A stretch of DNA of 64,000 bases from NCBI RefSeq assembly GCF_041197575.1, contig NZ_JBDKXB010000001.1, forward strand, positions 62,001-126,000. Direction: 5' to 3'. The notes beneath the pieces are model-generated. The model saw nothing but the letters and a program-made list of their open reading frames with translations. It did no database searches and was not told the origin of the DNA. Positions 14,503-23,700 of this stretch are shown here, one piece after another (the first letter of the stretch is position 1; each line of letters begins with the position of its first letter). A program made the translations under genes and the position numbers. This stretch comes from Thioalkalicoccus limnaeus (GTDB lineage: Bacteria; Pseudomonadota; Gammaproteobacteria; Chromatiales; Chromatiaceae).

Positions 14503-15809
14503 CGCGGGTTTGCCTGATCGAGGACGATCCGATCATGGGCGAGGCGCTGACACAGCGCCTGCAGCTCGAGGGCTTCGACGTGGTCTGGCAGCGCACTGGC
14601 GGCGAGGGTCTCCAGTATCTCGTCAAAGTCGGCTCCGACCTGGCCGTGATCGATGTGAATCTGCCGGACCTCTCCGGGATCGAGCTGTTCGAGTGCTTGT
14701 TGCGCGAGCCGGGTGGTCCGCCTCCGACGCTGTTCATCACCGGCTACGGCACCATCGAGGACGCTGTAAGGGTCCTGAAGCTGGGCGCGGCGGACTACCT
14801 GACCAAGCCCTTCAGTCCGACGGCCCTGATCGATAAGTTGCGCCAGCTGGCCGACGCCGTGCCCGCTACCGGCGAGACCGAACCGCCCGATGCATTGGGC
14901 CTGTCGTCGGCGATGCGGCGGACCGCGGCCGAGCTGGCGCGCATCGCCCGGCACGTCGACACCCCGCTGTTGATCGCCGGCGAGTCCGGCGTCGGCAAGG
15001 AGGTGGTCGCACGCCGGCTGCATCGATTGCAATGCCCGCAAGCGCCGTTCGTCGCGGTCAACTGCGCGGCGCTCCCTGAGACCCTGATCGAGGCCGAATT
15101 GTTCGGTCATGAACGGGGCGCCTTTACCGGTGCCGAGCGGCGCCGTGCCGGGGTCTTCGAACAGGCCGCCGACGGGATCCTGTTTCTCGATGAGATCGGC
15201 GATATGCCGCTGCCGTTGCAATCGCGCCTACTGCGTGTCGTGCAATCCCGGCAAGTGACACGGGTCGGCGGGACCGAACCGCTCGAGGTCGCGGCACGAC
15301 TGGTCTGTGCAACCCACCGGGACCTCGCGGCGCTGGTGCGGGAGGGGACATTCCGCGAGGACCTCTATTACCGGATTCGTGTACTCGAGATCCAGATCCC
15401 GCCGTTGCGCGAACGTCCCGAAGACATCCTTTGGTTGGCCGAGCGCTTCATCGCCGAACACGGCCGCCGCTTTCCCGACGAACGCCGGGTGCTCGGCGCG
15501 GCGGATCGCGAATATCTGTTGCGCCACCCTTGGCCGGGGAATACCCGCGAGCTGCAACATGCGCTGGAACGGGCCTGCATCCTCGGCCACGGCCAGCATC
15601 TGGCCTTGGGTCCGCCAACGGACGCCTCGGCCGAGGCCGGACTCAAGGCCCAGGCCCAGGCCGGCGAACGGGCGGCGATCCTGGCCGCGCTGACGGCACA
15701 GGACTACAAGGTGACCGCCACCGCGGCGCAACTGGGCATCAGCCGCAAGACCCTGTGGCAGAAAATGAAGCGCTACCGGCTGTCGCGGCCAGACCGCGGA
15801 AGCCGCTGA
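14499..15809 (+). CDS. arxR: NtrC-family sigma-54 response regulator (ArxR)
   Basis: The 436-residue protein has a receiver domain (acidic pocket E8-D9-D10, phosphoacceptor Asp52 in VIDVNLP, conserved Lys in TKPF near 103). Next comes an AAA+ domain with Walker A GESGVGKE, the sigma-54 contact GAFTGA, and Walker B ILFLDEIGD. A Fis-type helix-turn-helix ends it (TATAAQLGISRKTLWQKMKR). It should activate the sigma-54 promoter ahead of arxB2. ATG at 14499 overlaps the arxS stop (ATGA) and starts exactly at the receiver domain; longer upstream starts are noise. It lacks nothing obvious for activity. Confidence 0.88.
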   Translation: MTRVCLIEDDPIMGEALTQRLQLEGFDVVWQRTGGEGLQYLVKVGSDLAVIDVNLPDLSGIELFECLLREPGGPPPTLFITGYGTIEDAVRVLKLGAADYLTKPFSPTALIDKLRQLADAVPATGETEPPDALGLSSAMRRTAAELARIARHVDTPLLIAGESGVGKEVVARRLHRLQCPQAPFVAVNCAALPETLIEAELFGHERGAFTGAERRRAGVFEQAADGILFLDEIGDMPLPLQSRLLRVVQSRQVTRVGGTEPLEVAARLVCATHRDLAALVREGTFREDLYYRIRVLEIQIPPLRERPEDILWLAERFIAEHGRRFPDERRVLGAADREYLLRHPWPGNTRELQHALERACILGHGQHLALGPPTDASAEAGLKAQAQAGERAAILAALTAQDYKVTATAAQLGISRKTLWQKMKRYRLSRPDRGSR

Positions 15810-16335
15810 CGGTCCCGACCACAGCCGTTCGCGTATTGTCCGCTGCGTTCGGGGTGGGGCGCCGGCCGGCGCTATGTCTCCAAACCACGCCCCGTCGGGC
15901 AGAGGCTACCCGGGCCACTGCTCAGCGCCGAGCCCATGGGCCTTGATCGGCCGTGCCCAGAGGCCGTGTCTCACTCACCTCGAGCCCGGGGCCTGGTTTC
16001 GCATGACCACAGGGTCCCCCTGGCAGAAAAGGAGGTCGTGGTATCATCGATACAGGCTAGATCCCGCATGAAGGCGACGGGCGATCGGGTGCCGTTTCAC
16101 TCTGCCGAAGCGGTTCACCATCCGCGGCCTTCATGCTCCATGCTCCATGCTCCATGCTCCATGCTCCATGCTTCATGCTTCATGCTTCATGGGTCGATGG
16201 CCGAGACAGGGATCGCTTGGGGTCCGGTATGGGTCCTGCTCGCGACGGCGACCGGTGACCAGGTCCGGCCCTCCTGGCGCGGTCCGGCGCACCTGATCGT
16301 CGGGCTGTCCCTCCGGATAGAGGTCGCGAAACGGG
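15810..16335. other. Gene-free 526-base gap after arxR
   Basis: No reading frame here has coding character on either strand. It contains the 7-base tandem repeat listed separately and otherwise nothing I can interpret. A promoter for the downstream polysaccharide genes probably lies here, but I see no convincing boxes. Confidence 0.5.
16132..16191. repeat. Seven-base tandem repeat (CATGCTC / CATGCTT)
   Basis: Five copies of CATGCTC are followed by three of CATGCTT and a final CATG, without interruption. The two variants form separate blocks, which suggests expansion by slippage. It is non-coding and about 145 bases ahead of the O-antigen ligase-like gene. Confidence 0.95.
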
Positions 16336-17649
16336 ATGATTCCAATATCGGCTGCCACGGTGCCGCGTCGTCGGATCGCGGAAATCCTGCTTCTGGTGTT
16401 CGCCTTCTCGGCCTGGAACCTGACGGGTCCGGCGCATATCGCGCTGTTCGCGTTGGTGATTCTGTTCCTGGTCGATTGGCCCGTGGCGGGTCCGCGGTTG
16501 CGGCGCGATCCCGCGTTCTGGCTCGGACTCGCGGCGGTGATACTCGTGACGCTGCTCGCGGTGCGGGCCGCGCTGCTGTTTCCGGAGACGGCCGAGCGCC
16601 AATGGCCGGCGATTTGGGAATGGGCATCACCCTTTCTGTTCGTCGTCTTCGCCTGGTGGCTCCGGGGTGACGTGCGACTGATCCGGCTGGTGCTGCTGGC
16701 GGCCTTGATTGGGCTTGTCGTCGGTGTCCTGCGCAAATCGGACTGGGCGCTGCTCGGCGAAGCACTGGGCGGCATGCGTTATCACTTCGGGCAACCGGCG
16801 CTGGGCATCGCCTTCATCGCGTCGGTGGCCCTGTTGGGGCTGGCATTGTATCGGCCGCCGCTGGTCTCGGCGGGTTCCGGCCAGGCCGTCCGTACCCTGG
16901 TCATCGCCGCGGCCTGGGGTTTGGCCGTTGCCTTCGTCGTCGCGATGCTGTTGATCTTGCAGGCCCGCGGCGCGGCTGTCGGGCTGCTCGCGGCCGGCGG
17001 AACCCTCGTCGCCTACCGCCTCTGGCAGGCACGCGGCGCGAAGCGGGAGCGGCGCAGCGGTCTAGTTCCGGCGGCCATGATCCTGGTGTTGCTGGTGGCG
17101 GTGGCGACGGCCGCGATCTGGTCGGGCCGGGACCGGCTTGTACAGGACCTGGCCGCGCTCGGACCCGGCGGGGATCCCGAGGCGCTCGCCTGGACCTCGT
17201 CGACCGCCATCCGCATCAATCTCTGGCGCACCGGTCTCGAGGTGTTCGCCGCCCGCCCCGGGCTTGGTTGGGGGCCTGGTACCGACACCACGAAGTATCT
17301 GATCCCCAACGAGGCCGTGGCGCTACCCGCCGCGACACTCGAGCACGCGCCGGGCGCGGCCCATCTGCACAGCGTGATCGTCGAGGCCCTGGTCCGTTTC
17401 GGTTCGACCGCGTTGCTGATTGCCGTGCCGCTCGCGATCCTGTTGGTTCGTTCCGGGTGGGTGATGTGGCGCCGGCTCGCGACCGAGGATCCGCGACTGC
17501 GCGAGTGGCTCGTGCTGGTGGCCCTGATGACCGGTCTCTTCCTGATCTACGAATACCGCCTGGTTCATGTCGACATGCGTTTCTTCCTGTTGCTCTTCCT
17601 CGGGATCTGGTACAGCTTTTCGTTGCGTCCCGACTCGGATCCGGCATGA
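16336..17649 (+). CDS. O-antigen ligase/polymerase-family membrane protein
   Basis: The 437-residue protein has about ten to twelve transmembrane helices and the Wzy_C/O-antigen ligase architecture. A long periplasmic loop before the last helices (about residues 280-350) contains RINLWRTGLEVFAARPGLGWGPG, the conserved ligase-family signature, and the HLHSVIVEALVRFG motif. Such proteins join or polymerise lipid-linked sugar chains on the periplasmic side. ATG at 16336 precedes the first hydrophobic helix after a short basic segment. It overlaps the next glycosyltransferase by four bases. Ligase and polymerase cannot be told apart here. Confidence 0.8.
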   Translation: MIPISAATVPRRRIAEILLLVFAFSAWNLTGPAHIALFALVILFLVDWPVAGPRLRRDPAFWLGLAAVILVTLLAVRAALLFPETAERQWPAIWEWASPFLFVVFAWWLRGDVRLIRLVLLAALIGLVVGVLRKSDWALLGEALGGMRYHFGQPALGIAFIASVALLGLALYRPPLVSAGSGQAVRTLVIAAAWGLAVAFVVAMLLILQARGAAVGLLAAGGTLVAYRLWQARGAKRERRSGLVPAAMILVLLVAVATAAIWSGRDRLVQDLAALGPGGDPEALAWTSSTAIRINLWRTGLEVFAARPGLGWGPGTDTTKYLIPNEAVALPAATLEHAPGAAHLHSVIVEALVRFGSTALLIAVPLAILLVRSGWVMWRRLATEDPRLREWLVLVALMTGLFLIYEYRLVHVDMRFFLLLFLGIWYSFSLRPDSDPA

Positions 17650-18758
17650 CGACCCCCGAACGCCTGGCCATCTATTGCGGACCGATGGATGGCAACAGTA
17701 CGGCGCGTATCGCTGTGCGGTTGGCGAATGGTTTCGTCGCGGCCGGTACGCCGACCGATCTGTTGACGACCGGGATCGCGCACCTGGCCGCCGAGAGCCT
17801 GGACCCAGCCGTGACCCGGGTCGAACTCGGCCGGCAGCGCGTCGGGTTGCCGCTGGTGCGGCTGGTCCTCTATCTTCGCCGCCATCGGCCGACGGCGATC
17901 CTGACGCACCGAATCCGCGAGAACGGGCTAACGCAGCGGGCCGTGCGCCTGAGTGGTCTGCCGATCCCGGTGTTCGCTACGGTGCATGGACCCTTGTCGT
18001 TCAAGCTCGCCCATCTCGAAGCGGCCCGGCGTCGCAAACGAACCGCGCAGGTCGAGCGCTGGTATCGGCGCAACCGCGCGCTGATCGCGATCTCGGAGGA
18101 GACCGCGGCCGACCTGCGCACCCTGCTTGGCACCAGCGTCCCGATCGAGACCATCCCGAATCCGATCGTCACCTCGGACCTCGAGGAGCGGGCCGCCGGG
18201 CCGGTCGGGCATCCTTGGTTCGCCGATCCAAGTGGACCTGTGTTGGTCTTTGCGGGCCGCTTCGTGCGCGAGAAGGACCTGACGACACTGCTGCGCGCGG
18301 TGGCGCTCGTCCGCGCCAAGCAGGATTGCCGTCTCCTGATGATTGGCGAGGGGCCGCTACGCGCGGACCTCGAGGCCGAGCGCGCGCGCTTGGGGCTGGC
18401 CGATCAGGTTGCGATGCCGGGATTCATGACGAACCCTTACCCCTACCTGCGTGCGGCCGACCTGGTCGTCCTGTCGTCGGTCTGGGATGCGTTGCCGACC
18501 GTGCTGATCGAGGCGATGGCCCTCGGGACGCCGGTGGTCAGCACCGATTGCGGGGCCGGTCCGCGTGAGATCCTCGACCATGGGCGTCTCGGTCCCCTGG
18601 TCGCCCCTGGCGATGCCCATGCCCTGGCCGCCGCGATCGCGGCCACGCTGGCCGCGCCGCCCGATCCGCGCCGGTTGCGCGAGGGCGCGGCCCGGTATGA
18701 CGCCGCGCGCAATGCCGAACGCTATCGCCGCTTGCTGTTGTCGCTCGATCCGGCTTGA
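17646..18758 (+). CDS. Family 4-type glycosyltransferase
   Basis: The 370-residue protein is a GT-B fold glycosyltransferase of the GT4 type. The N-terminal half begins LAIYCGPMDGNSTARIAVRL. The C-terminal half has VLVFAGRFVREKDLTTLLRA, then VVLSSVWDALPTVLIEAMAL, with the E-x7-E nucleotide-sugar pattern, and GTPVVSTDCGAGPREIL. It adds a sugar to a growing surface glycan in the cytoplasm. ATG at 17646 overlaps the ligase gene stop. Donor and acceptor are unknown. Confidence 0.85.
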   Translation: MTTPERLAIYCGPMDGNSTARIAVRLANGFVAAGTPTDLLTTGIAHLAAESLDPAVTRVELGRQRVGLPLVRLVLYLRRHRPTAILTHRIRENGLTQRAVRLSGLPIPVFATVHGPLSFKLAHLEAARRRKRTAQVERWYRRNRALIAISEETAADLRTLLGTSVPIETIPNPIVTSDLEERAAGPVGHPWFADPSGPVLVFAGRFVREKDLTTLLRAVALVRAKQDCRLLMIGEGPLRADLEAERARLGLADQVAMPGFMTNPYPYLRAADLVVLSSVWDALPTVLIEAMALGTPVVSTDCGAGPREILDHGRLGPLVAPGDAHALAAAIAATLAAPPDPRRLREGAARYDAARNAERYRRLLLSLDPA

Positions 18759-18826
18759 GACATTCGGCGACGCGGTGACTCCGATTCTCCAACGGGAGTC
18801 TGGCCGGGACGCGTATCCGGCGCCTG

Positions 18827-20017
18827 TCAGAAGCCCGGCGGGACCTTTTCCCATCGGTAGCCTTGCGCCGCGAGGTCATAACCGGTCTTGAACAGGGCCC
18901 GCATGAACTCGGTATCGAACTCCTCCCGATGTGGGGTATCGAAGCTTTCGGGCACATAGGCGAGGTTGAAATCCACGCCGTCACGCCGGCTCGTCAGATA
19001 GATCCGGTACAGATCGCCGATGCCCTGGGTGTGGATGAGCGATGAGATGGCCCGTGCGGCGATGCTCATGGTCCGGCGTTCGACTTGCGCCCATTCGGGA
19101 TCCAGGCGTGCATTGCGGATGACGTAGACGCGGCGCTCGCGCTGAGCCCCGAGTTCCTGGGCGAGTTCATCGACGTGAAGGGAAGGCGGATAAACAAAGA
19201 CCTGCGACATGGTGCCGCCGTCGACATGCATCTCCTGGTAGGCGCGCCCATTGGCCTCGACATCGATCATGATAGGCGGGAAGGCGCCGGGAATAGAGGC
19301 GGAGGCGATCAGCAGCGATCGGAACAAGGGGAGCGCATCGGGATGATCACTCGCGGCGATCCTGGTCAGGTTCCATAGGACGGACTGGCGCGCATCGAGG
19401 TCCACTGTGGCGACCAGCAGCAAGCGCCCTTTGTCGTACTCGCGGGCAATGGCGTCGAGCAACGACTGGTCGACCTCCCTGCTTACCAATTGCCACAGCG
19501 GCGCGTTGTCCGACAGGGCGTCGTTCGTCACCGCGGCCAACAGCGAGCGAGGTTTCGCGATGTCCTTGGGACCGGTGGTCGTATAGAAACGCTTGAGCTG
19601 TTCGTCGTAGGCCGGACCCAGAAAGGCAAAAGGTGCAATGAGGGCGCCGGTGCTGACGCCGGTGACCAGCTTGAACTCCGGCCGATCACCCGCCGCGGTC
19701 CAGCCGTTGAGCAGCCCGGCACCGAAGGCGCCGTTGTCGCCGCCACCCGAGACGGCCAGGAAGACCGCGGGGGGCAAGCCGCCGCGGTGGCCGGTGGAGG
19801 CAAGATACGCCTGCTCGCGCCGCACCGAGGCGATGCCCTCGCTTTGGAGCGCCTCGGTGTCGATGCCGACACGGTAGCGCACCTCGGCCATACCGGGAAC
19901 GATGGCCTGGTCGGTGAACGCGGCTGGAACAGCTTCCTTGCGCACTGGCCCCGCACAGCCCTGGCCGAGCAGGACGCTTGTAATGGCGATCAGGCAGACG
20001 ACGTGCTTCAAGGTCAT
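18827..20017 (-). CDS. Patatin-like phospholipase lipoprotein
   Basis: The 396-residue protein has a lipoprotein signal ending LLGQGC (Cys21 lipidated). A patatin domain follows: oxyanion-hole motif SGGGDNGAFGAG near residue 90, nucleophile serine in GVSTG near 120, and the catalytic aspartate in DGG near 245. Patatins hydrolyse acyl esters of phospholipids; as a lipoprotein this one sits in the envelope, probably the outer membrane. It stands alone, convergent with the glycosyltransferase and ahead of the sulfatase on the same strand. All catalytic motifs are present; the substrate is unknown. Confidence 0.85.
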   Translation of the reverse strand: MTLKHVVCLIAITSVLLGQGCAGPVRKEAVPAAFTDQAIVPGMAEVRYRVGIDTEALQSEGIASVRREQAYLASTGHRGGLPPAVFLAVSGGGDNGAFGAGLLNGWTAAGDRPEFKLVTGVSTGALIAPFAFLGPAYDEQLKRFYTTTGPKDIAKPRSLLAAVTNDALSDNAPLWQLVSREVDQSLLDAIAREYDKGRLLLVATVDLDARQSVLWNLTRIAASDHPDALPLFRSLLIASASIPGAFPPIMIDVEANGRAYQEMHVDGGTMSQVFVYPPSLHVDELAQELGAQRERRVYVIRNARLDPEWAQVERRTMSIAARAISSLIHTQGIGDLYRIYLTSRRDGVDFNLAYVPESFDTPHREEFDTEFMRALFKTGYDLAAQGYRWEKVPPGF

Positions 20018-20046
20018 CTTGGTTCGCCTCCGGGGCGGTTCGAGTA

Positions 20047-20070
20047 GGGGCCTCGGATCAGCGAGGCCCC
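20047..20070. terminator. Strong GC hairpin between sulfatase and patatin genes
   Basis: GGGGCCTCG (20047-20055) pairs perfectly with CGAGGCCCC (20062-20070) around a six-base loop. Neither side has a run of T, so it is not a textbook terminator. It lies after the sulfatase gene on the minus strand and could limit read-through into the patatin gene. Confidence 0.4.
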
Positions 20071-20199
20071 GTTACATGGCATCTTAATCGCGCTCGAAGC
20101 CCAAGGCGCCCTCTCGCGGCTGACGACTTCGGCTTCCCGACGGCGATGATCGCAGCGCTGCGGGCGTGTGTCGCGGGCGATTCTCCGACGGCCCGCGGC

Positions 20200-22572
20200 C
20201 TATTTCACCTCGACGGTCACCTTGGGAATACGTCCGGTGAATGTCGAGGCACGCCCGGCGCCGATAGCCTCGACCACGGGGGTCGCGAGGTCAATCCCGA
20301 CGTCGGCTGTTTCGTCGGCCGAGAAGATCGCCGGCTGGGTTCGATCGATGCGGCCCTCGCCGACCTTTCGGTCATTGATGAAAAGCGTCCCCGTGCCGCC
20401 TTTGCCCGGGCCGCCGCCATCGTAGTCGAACTCGAAACGGATGGTCGACTGGCCCGGTGCGAGCGGTTCGCTCGCCGCGACCGTGAAACGTTCCAGGCCG
20501 AGGAAGTTGTAGTCGTAGGCGGGTACGCCGTCCTTGACATAGAGTGCCCAGCCGCCGAAGCGACCGCCCTGGGCTAGGATGATGCCGTTGGCGGTCACAT
20601 CATCCGGGATCTCGACCTCGGCGGTGAGGGTCTTGGATTGGTTCTTTATGTTGATGAAGACATTCTCGGTCATGCCGGTCATGCCCTCGGCCAGCGTCAG
20701 CGAGGTGCGACCCGCCATGAGGTCGGGGCGCCCGACATTGGCCGGGACGAGGCGCTCGAATACCCGATCATCGATGGGCAGAACATTGTTCTTTTCGGCC
20801 TCCCGCATGAACAGGGCTTGGAGCGCGACCAGCCTCTCGGGGTGTTGCGGCGAAAGGTCGTTGACCAGGCTGAAGTCATCGCGCGTGTCATAGAGTTCCC
20901 AAATGTCCTCGGCGAGCGCACGGCGCGGCTCGGACTCCCAAGGGGCGCGGTGGATGGTGCGCGCGAGCCAACCTTCGTGGTAGATCGCGCGGTTGCCGAA
21001 CATCTCGAAGTACTGGGTGGTGTGGCGCTCTGGCGCGCTCGCCTCGTCGAAGCTGTAGACCAGGCTTACCCCGTCCATCGGCCGCTGGGCCACGCCGTTG
21101 ACGACCTTGGGTTCGGGCAGTCCGGCGGCCTCCAGGATCGTCGGGGCGATATCGATCACATGGCTGAACTGGTCGCGCAGCTCGCCCTTGGCCTGGATGC
21201 CCTTGGGCCAGCGCACGGCCATGCCGACCTTGGTGCCACCGAAGTCGGAACCGACCTGCTTGGTCCACTTGTAGGGCGTATCGAAGGCCACGGCCCAGCC
21301 GGCGGCCATGTGCGGATAGGTCTCGGGTCCGCCCCAGCGATCGAGGAAGCGCAGCATGTCCGGTACCGTCTCCTGGACCCCGTTGAAGTAGGTCATCTCG
21401 CTGAACATGCCATAGCGCCCACCTTCGGCACTGGTGCCGTTGTCGCCGTAGATCAGCACTACCAGGGTGTTGTCGGCCTGGCCGGTCGCGGCGATGGCCT
21501 CCAGCAACCGGCCGATCTCGTGGTCGGTGTACTCGACGAATGCAGCGAAGACCTCGGCCTGACGGGTGAACAGCCGCTTCTCATCCGCGCTCAGGCTATC
21601 CCAGTCTTGGATCGCCTCGGGCTTGGGCGCCAGCACCGTGCCTTCGGGCACGATGCCGCGTTCGATTTGGCGCGCCAAGATCTCCTCGCGCAGCCTGTCC
21701 CAGCCCTGGTCGAATTTCCCCTCCCAGCGCGCGATCCAATGCTGCGGGACATGGTGTGGGGCGTGGACAGCGCCCGGCGCGAAATAAACAAAGAAGGGTT
21801 TGTCGGGTGTCAGCGCCTTTTGATACTTCATCCAGGCCACGGCCTGATCGGTCATGTCCGTCATGAAGTGATAGTCGGGATCCTCCGGCGGCTCGACCAC
21901 ATGGGTGCCATCGTAGATGAAGGGTGCCCACTGGTTGGTCTCGCCGCCGAGGAAGCCATAGAACTTGTCGAAGCCTTGGCGGGTCGGCCAGCGGTCGAAG
22001 GGGCCCGAAATGCTCGCCTCCCAAGCCGCCAGTTCGTGCCATTTACCGAAGGCGCCGGTGCTGTAGCCGTTGAGGCGCAGCATCTCGGCCAGCGGCGCGA
22101 CCTGATTCGGGATCTGGCCGGTGTTGCCGGGAAAGGCGGTGCCGGTCTCGATGATCGCGCCCATGTTGTTGACATGGTGATTCCGACCGCTTTTGAGTGC
22201 GGCACGGGTCGGCGAGCAGACCGCGGTCGTGTGGAAGTTGTTGTAGTGCAGCCCTTGGTTGGCAATCTGGTCGAAGGTCGGGGTGCCGACCGGTCCGCCG
22301 AAGGTACTGGTGCCGGCGAAGCCGAGATCGTCGAGCAGGACCAGCAAGACGTTCGGCGCCCCCTCCGGCGCCGTGACTTGGATGCGCGGCGGCGGTGTCG
22401 CGTCGCGCACGTCGAGCACCGTGCTGGGTGGATAGACGGGATCGGGGATCGGGAGGATGGTGCGGTCAAAAGCATCGGCGACTGCTACGGTCTGTGCGAC
22501 GGTCAGCGCCGACAACAGCACAGCGGCCCCAAGACCGTGACCAAGGATCGGCGGGTACGGGATCGTTCGCAT
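20200..22572 (-). CDS. Arylsulfatase with formylglycine motif
   Basis: The 790-residue protein has a Sec signal (about residues 1-33) and a sulfatase domain. The metal site NVLLVLLDDLGF lies near 75, and CSPTRAALKSGR near 120 is the C-x-P-x-R motif whose cysteine is converted to formylglycine. Later come GKWHE near 175, HAPHHVP near 280 and GDNGTSAEGG near 395. A C-terminal beta-sandwich (after about 640) fits family A arylsulfatases such as PAS. It would release sulfate from organic esters in the periplasm. ATG at 22572 sits directly before the signal; a longer frame lacks one. No maturation enzyme gene is visible nearby. Confidence 0.88.
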   Translation of the reverse strand: MRTIPYPPILGHGLGAAVLLSALTVAQTVAVADAFDRTILPIPDPVYPPSTVLDVRDATPPPRIQVTAPEGAPNVLLVLLDDLGFAGTSTFGGPVGTPTFDQIANQGLHYNNFHTTAVCSPTRAALKSGRNHHVNNMGAIIETGTAFPGNTGQIPNQVAPLAEMLRLNGYSTGAFGKWHELAAWEASISGPFDRWPTRQGFDKFYGFLGGETNQWAPFIYDGTHVVEPPEDPDYHFMTDMTDQAVAWMKYQKALTPDKPFFVYFAPGAVHAPHHVPQHWIARWEGKFDQGWDRLREEILARQIERGIVPEGTVLAPKPEAIQDWDSLSADEKRLFTRQAEVFAAFVEYTDHEIGRLLEAIAATGQADNTLVVLIYGDNGTSAEGGRYGMFSEMTYFNGVQETVPDMLRFLDRWGGPETYPHMAAGWAVAFDTPYKWTKQVGSDFGGTKVGMAVRWPKGIQAKGELRDQFSHVIDIAPTILEAAGLPEPKVVNGVAQRPMDGVSLVYSFDEASAPERHTTQYFEMFGNRAIYHEGWLARTIHRAPWESEPRRALAEDIWELYDTRDDFSLVNDLSPQHPERLVALQALFMREAEKNNVLPIDDRVFERLVPANVGRPDLMAGRTSLTLAEGMTGMTENVFINIKNQSKTLTAEVEIPDDVTANGIILAQGGRFGGWALYVKDGVPAYDYNFLGLERFTVAASEPLAPGQSTIRFEFDYDGGGPGKGGTGTLFINDRKVGEGRIDRTQPAIFSADETADVGIDLATPVVEAIGAGRASTFTGRIPKVTVEVK

Positions 22573-22724
22573 AGTCGTTACTCTGTTGGTGTTGCGCTTT
22601 TTTGACGAGTGCCGGATGGTGGCCGAATCGGGGCTGGCGGATCGAGCATTCCGATCGCATCGCCCCCCGCAGGACTTCAACGTCAATGCGTTTCTTGGAG
22701 CTCCGGCCAACAGCCGTTGAGGGT

Positions 22725-23528
22725 TCAGAAGCGGAAGGTCATTCCGAGCCCCGCTCCGCTGAAGCCGAGGTCCAGATCGGCCTTGGCGCTGTCATCGAAG
22801 ACATAAGCGAGATGGCGGTAGGCGAGGGTGACATCCCCCCAGTCGAACCGATAGCCAACGCCGACTAATGCCTGCCAGGTGAGGCTCGAATCGCCGGCGC
22901 CGACATCGACGTAGTAGGGCAGGATCCAATCGCCGCCTGGCCGAAACTCGCCACGCATGCCGATGATGCCATCCCAATGCTGGGGGTTGCGCGACAGATG
23001 GGCGGTCGGCAGCTCGGGCGGCAGGGGCCCCTCGAGCGTCAGGTCCAGCGCCATGTCCAGGCCCAGGTAGCGAAAGCCCAGCACAGCGTCCGCTGAGACC
23101 TGGGGCGCATCCAGAACGCGATACTGACCGGCCAGCGTCCAGACGGTGCTCTCGAGCTCGAACGCGGCATCGACTTGGAGACCCGGTCCACCCGGCACCA
23201 AGGCATTCAGCAACTGGCGGTCGCTGCCGCTGAGATCCAGATAGATCAGATCCGTGAAGGCACCCCAGTTGCCCTTGCGCATCGCGAAACCGCCCAGGAA
23301 AACGAAATCGAGAGCGCCGAGGAGGTCATCGGCGCTGACGTCGAGATCCCGGCCGCCGCCGGCGCCGTTTTGGAAGGTGACATCCCCCGCAACGCTGGGA
23401 AACCAACCGTAGAGATTGACGGCGAACAGCCATTCGTCCGCACGGGCCGCTGTCGACCCCGCTGCCAGGAAAACCGCGGCGAGGAGCCAGGTGCGAAGGC
23501 ATTGGGCAAACCTAGTGACGGGGTCCAT
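22725..23528 (-). CDS. Outer-membrane beta-barrel protein of unknown function
   Basis: The 267-residue protein has a Sec signal ending AARA near residue 30. Alternating hydrophobic and aromatic strands follow (WLFAVNLYGWFPSVAG, GNWGAFTDLIYLDL, YRFDWGDVTLAYRHLAY), and it ends in phenylalanine (GMTFRF), the mark of outer-membrane barrels. Barrels of this look often stand next to sulfatase genes. It is upstream of the sulfatase on the same strand, with 152 bases between. It may be a pore or scaffold; the substrate is not apparent. Confidence 0.7.
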   Translation of the reverse strand: MDPVTRFAQCLRTWLLAAVFLAAGSTAARADEWLFAVNLYGWFPSVAGDVTFQNGAGGGRDLDVSADDLLGALDFVFLGGFAMRKGNWGAFTDLIYLDLSGSDRQLLNALVPGGPGLQVDAAFELESTVWTLAGQYRVLDAPQVSADAVLGFRYLGLDMALDLTLEGPLPPELPTAHLSRNPQHWDGIIGMRGEFRPGGDWILPYYVDVGAGDSSLTWQALVGVGYRFDWGDVTLAYRHLAYVFDDSAKADLDLGFSGAGLGMTFRF

Positions 23529-23700
23529 CGCGGTGCCTCTGGTTTTGCAGGTTCTGGCTTAGAGGGTGCCCCGACCCTCGCCGGGTGCGGAACAGCGCAA
23601 CTGGACGTATGCCACCAGTCTATCCGAAACCCTTCGGCGTCGACTTGACGATTCGTGCCATAATGCGTGAACCATCCGGGAACTCTCGAGTTGCGACCCG

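Noticed and set aside
16132..16191. CRISPR array
   Set aside because: The units are seven bases long with no spacers, so it is a simple tandem repeat.
20638..22605. 655-codon plus-strand open frame opposite the sulfatase
   Set aside because: It has no family likeness and arises from high GC; the minus strand encodes a full sulfatase with its active-site motif.
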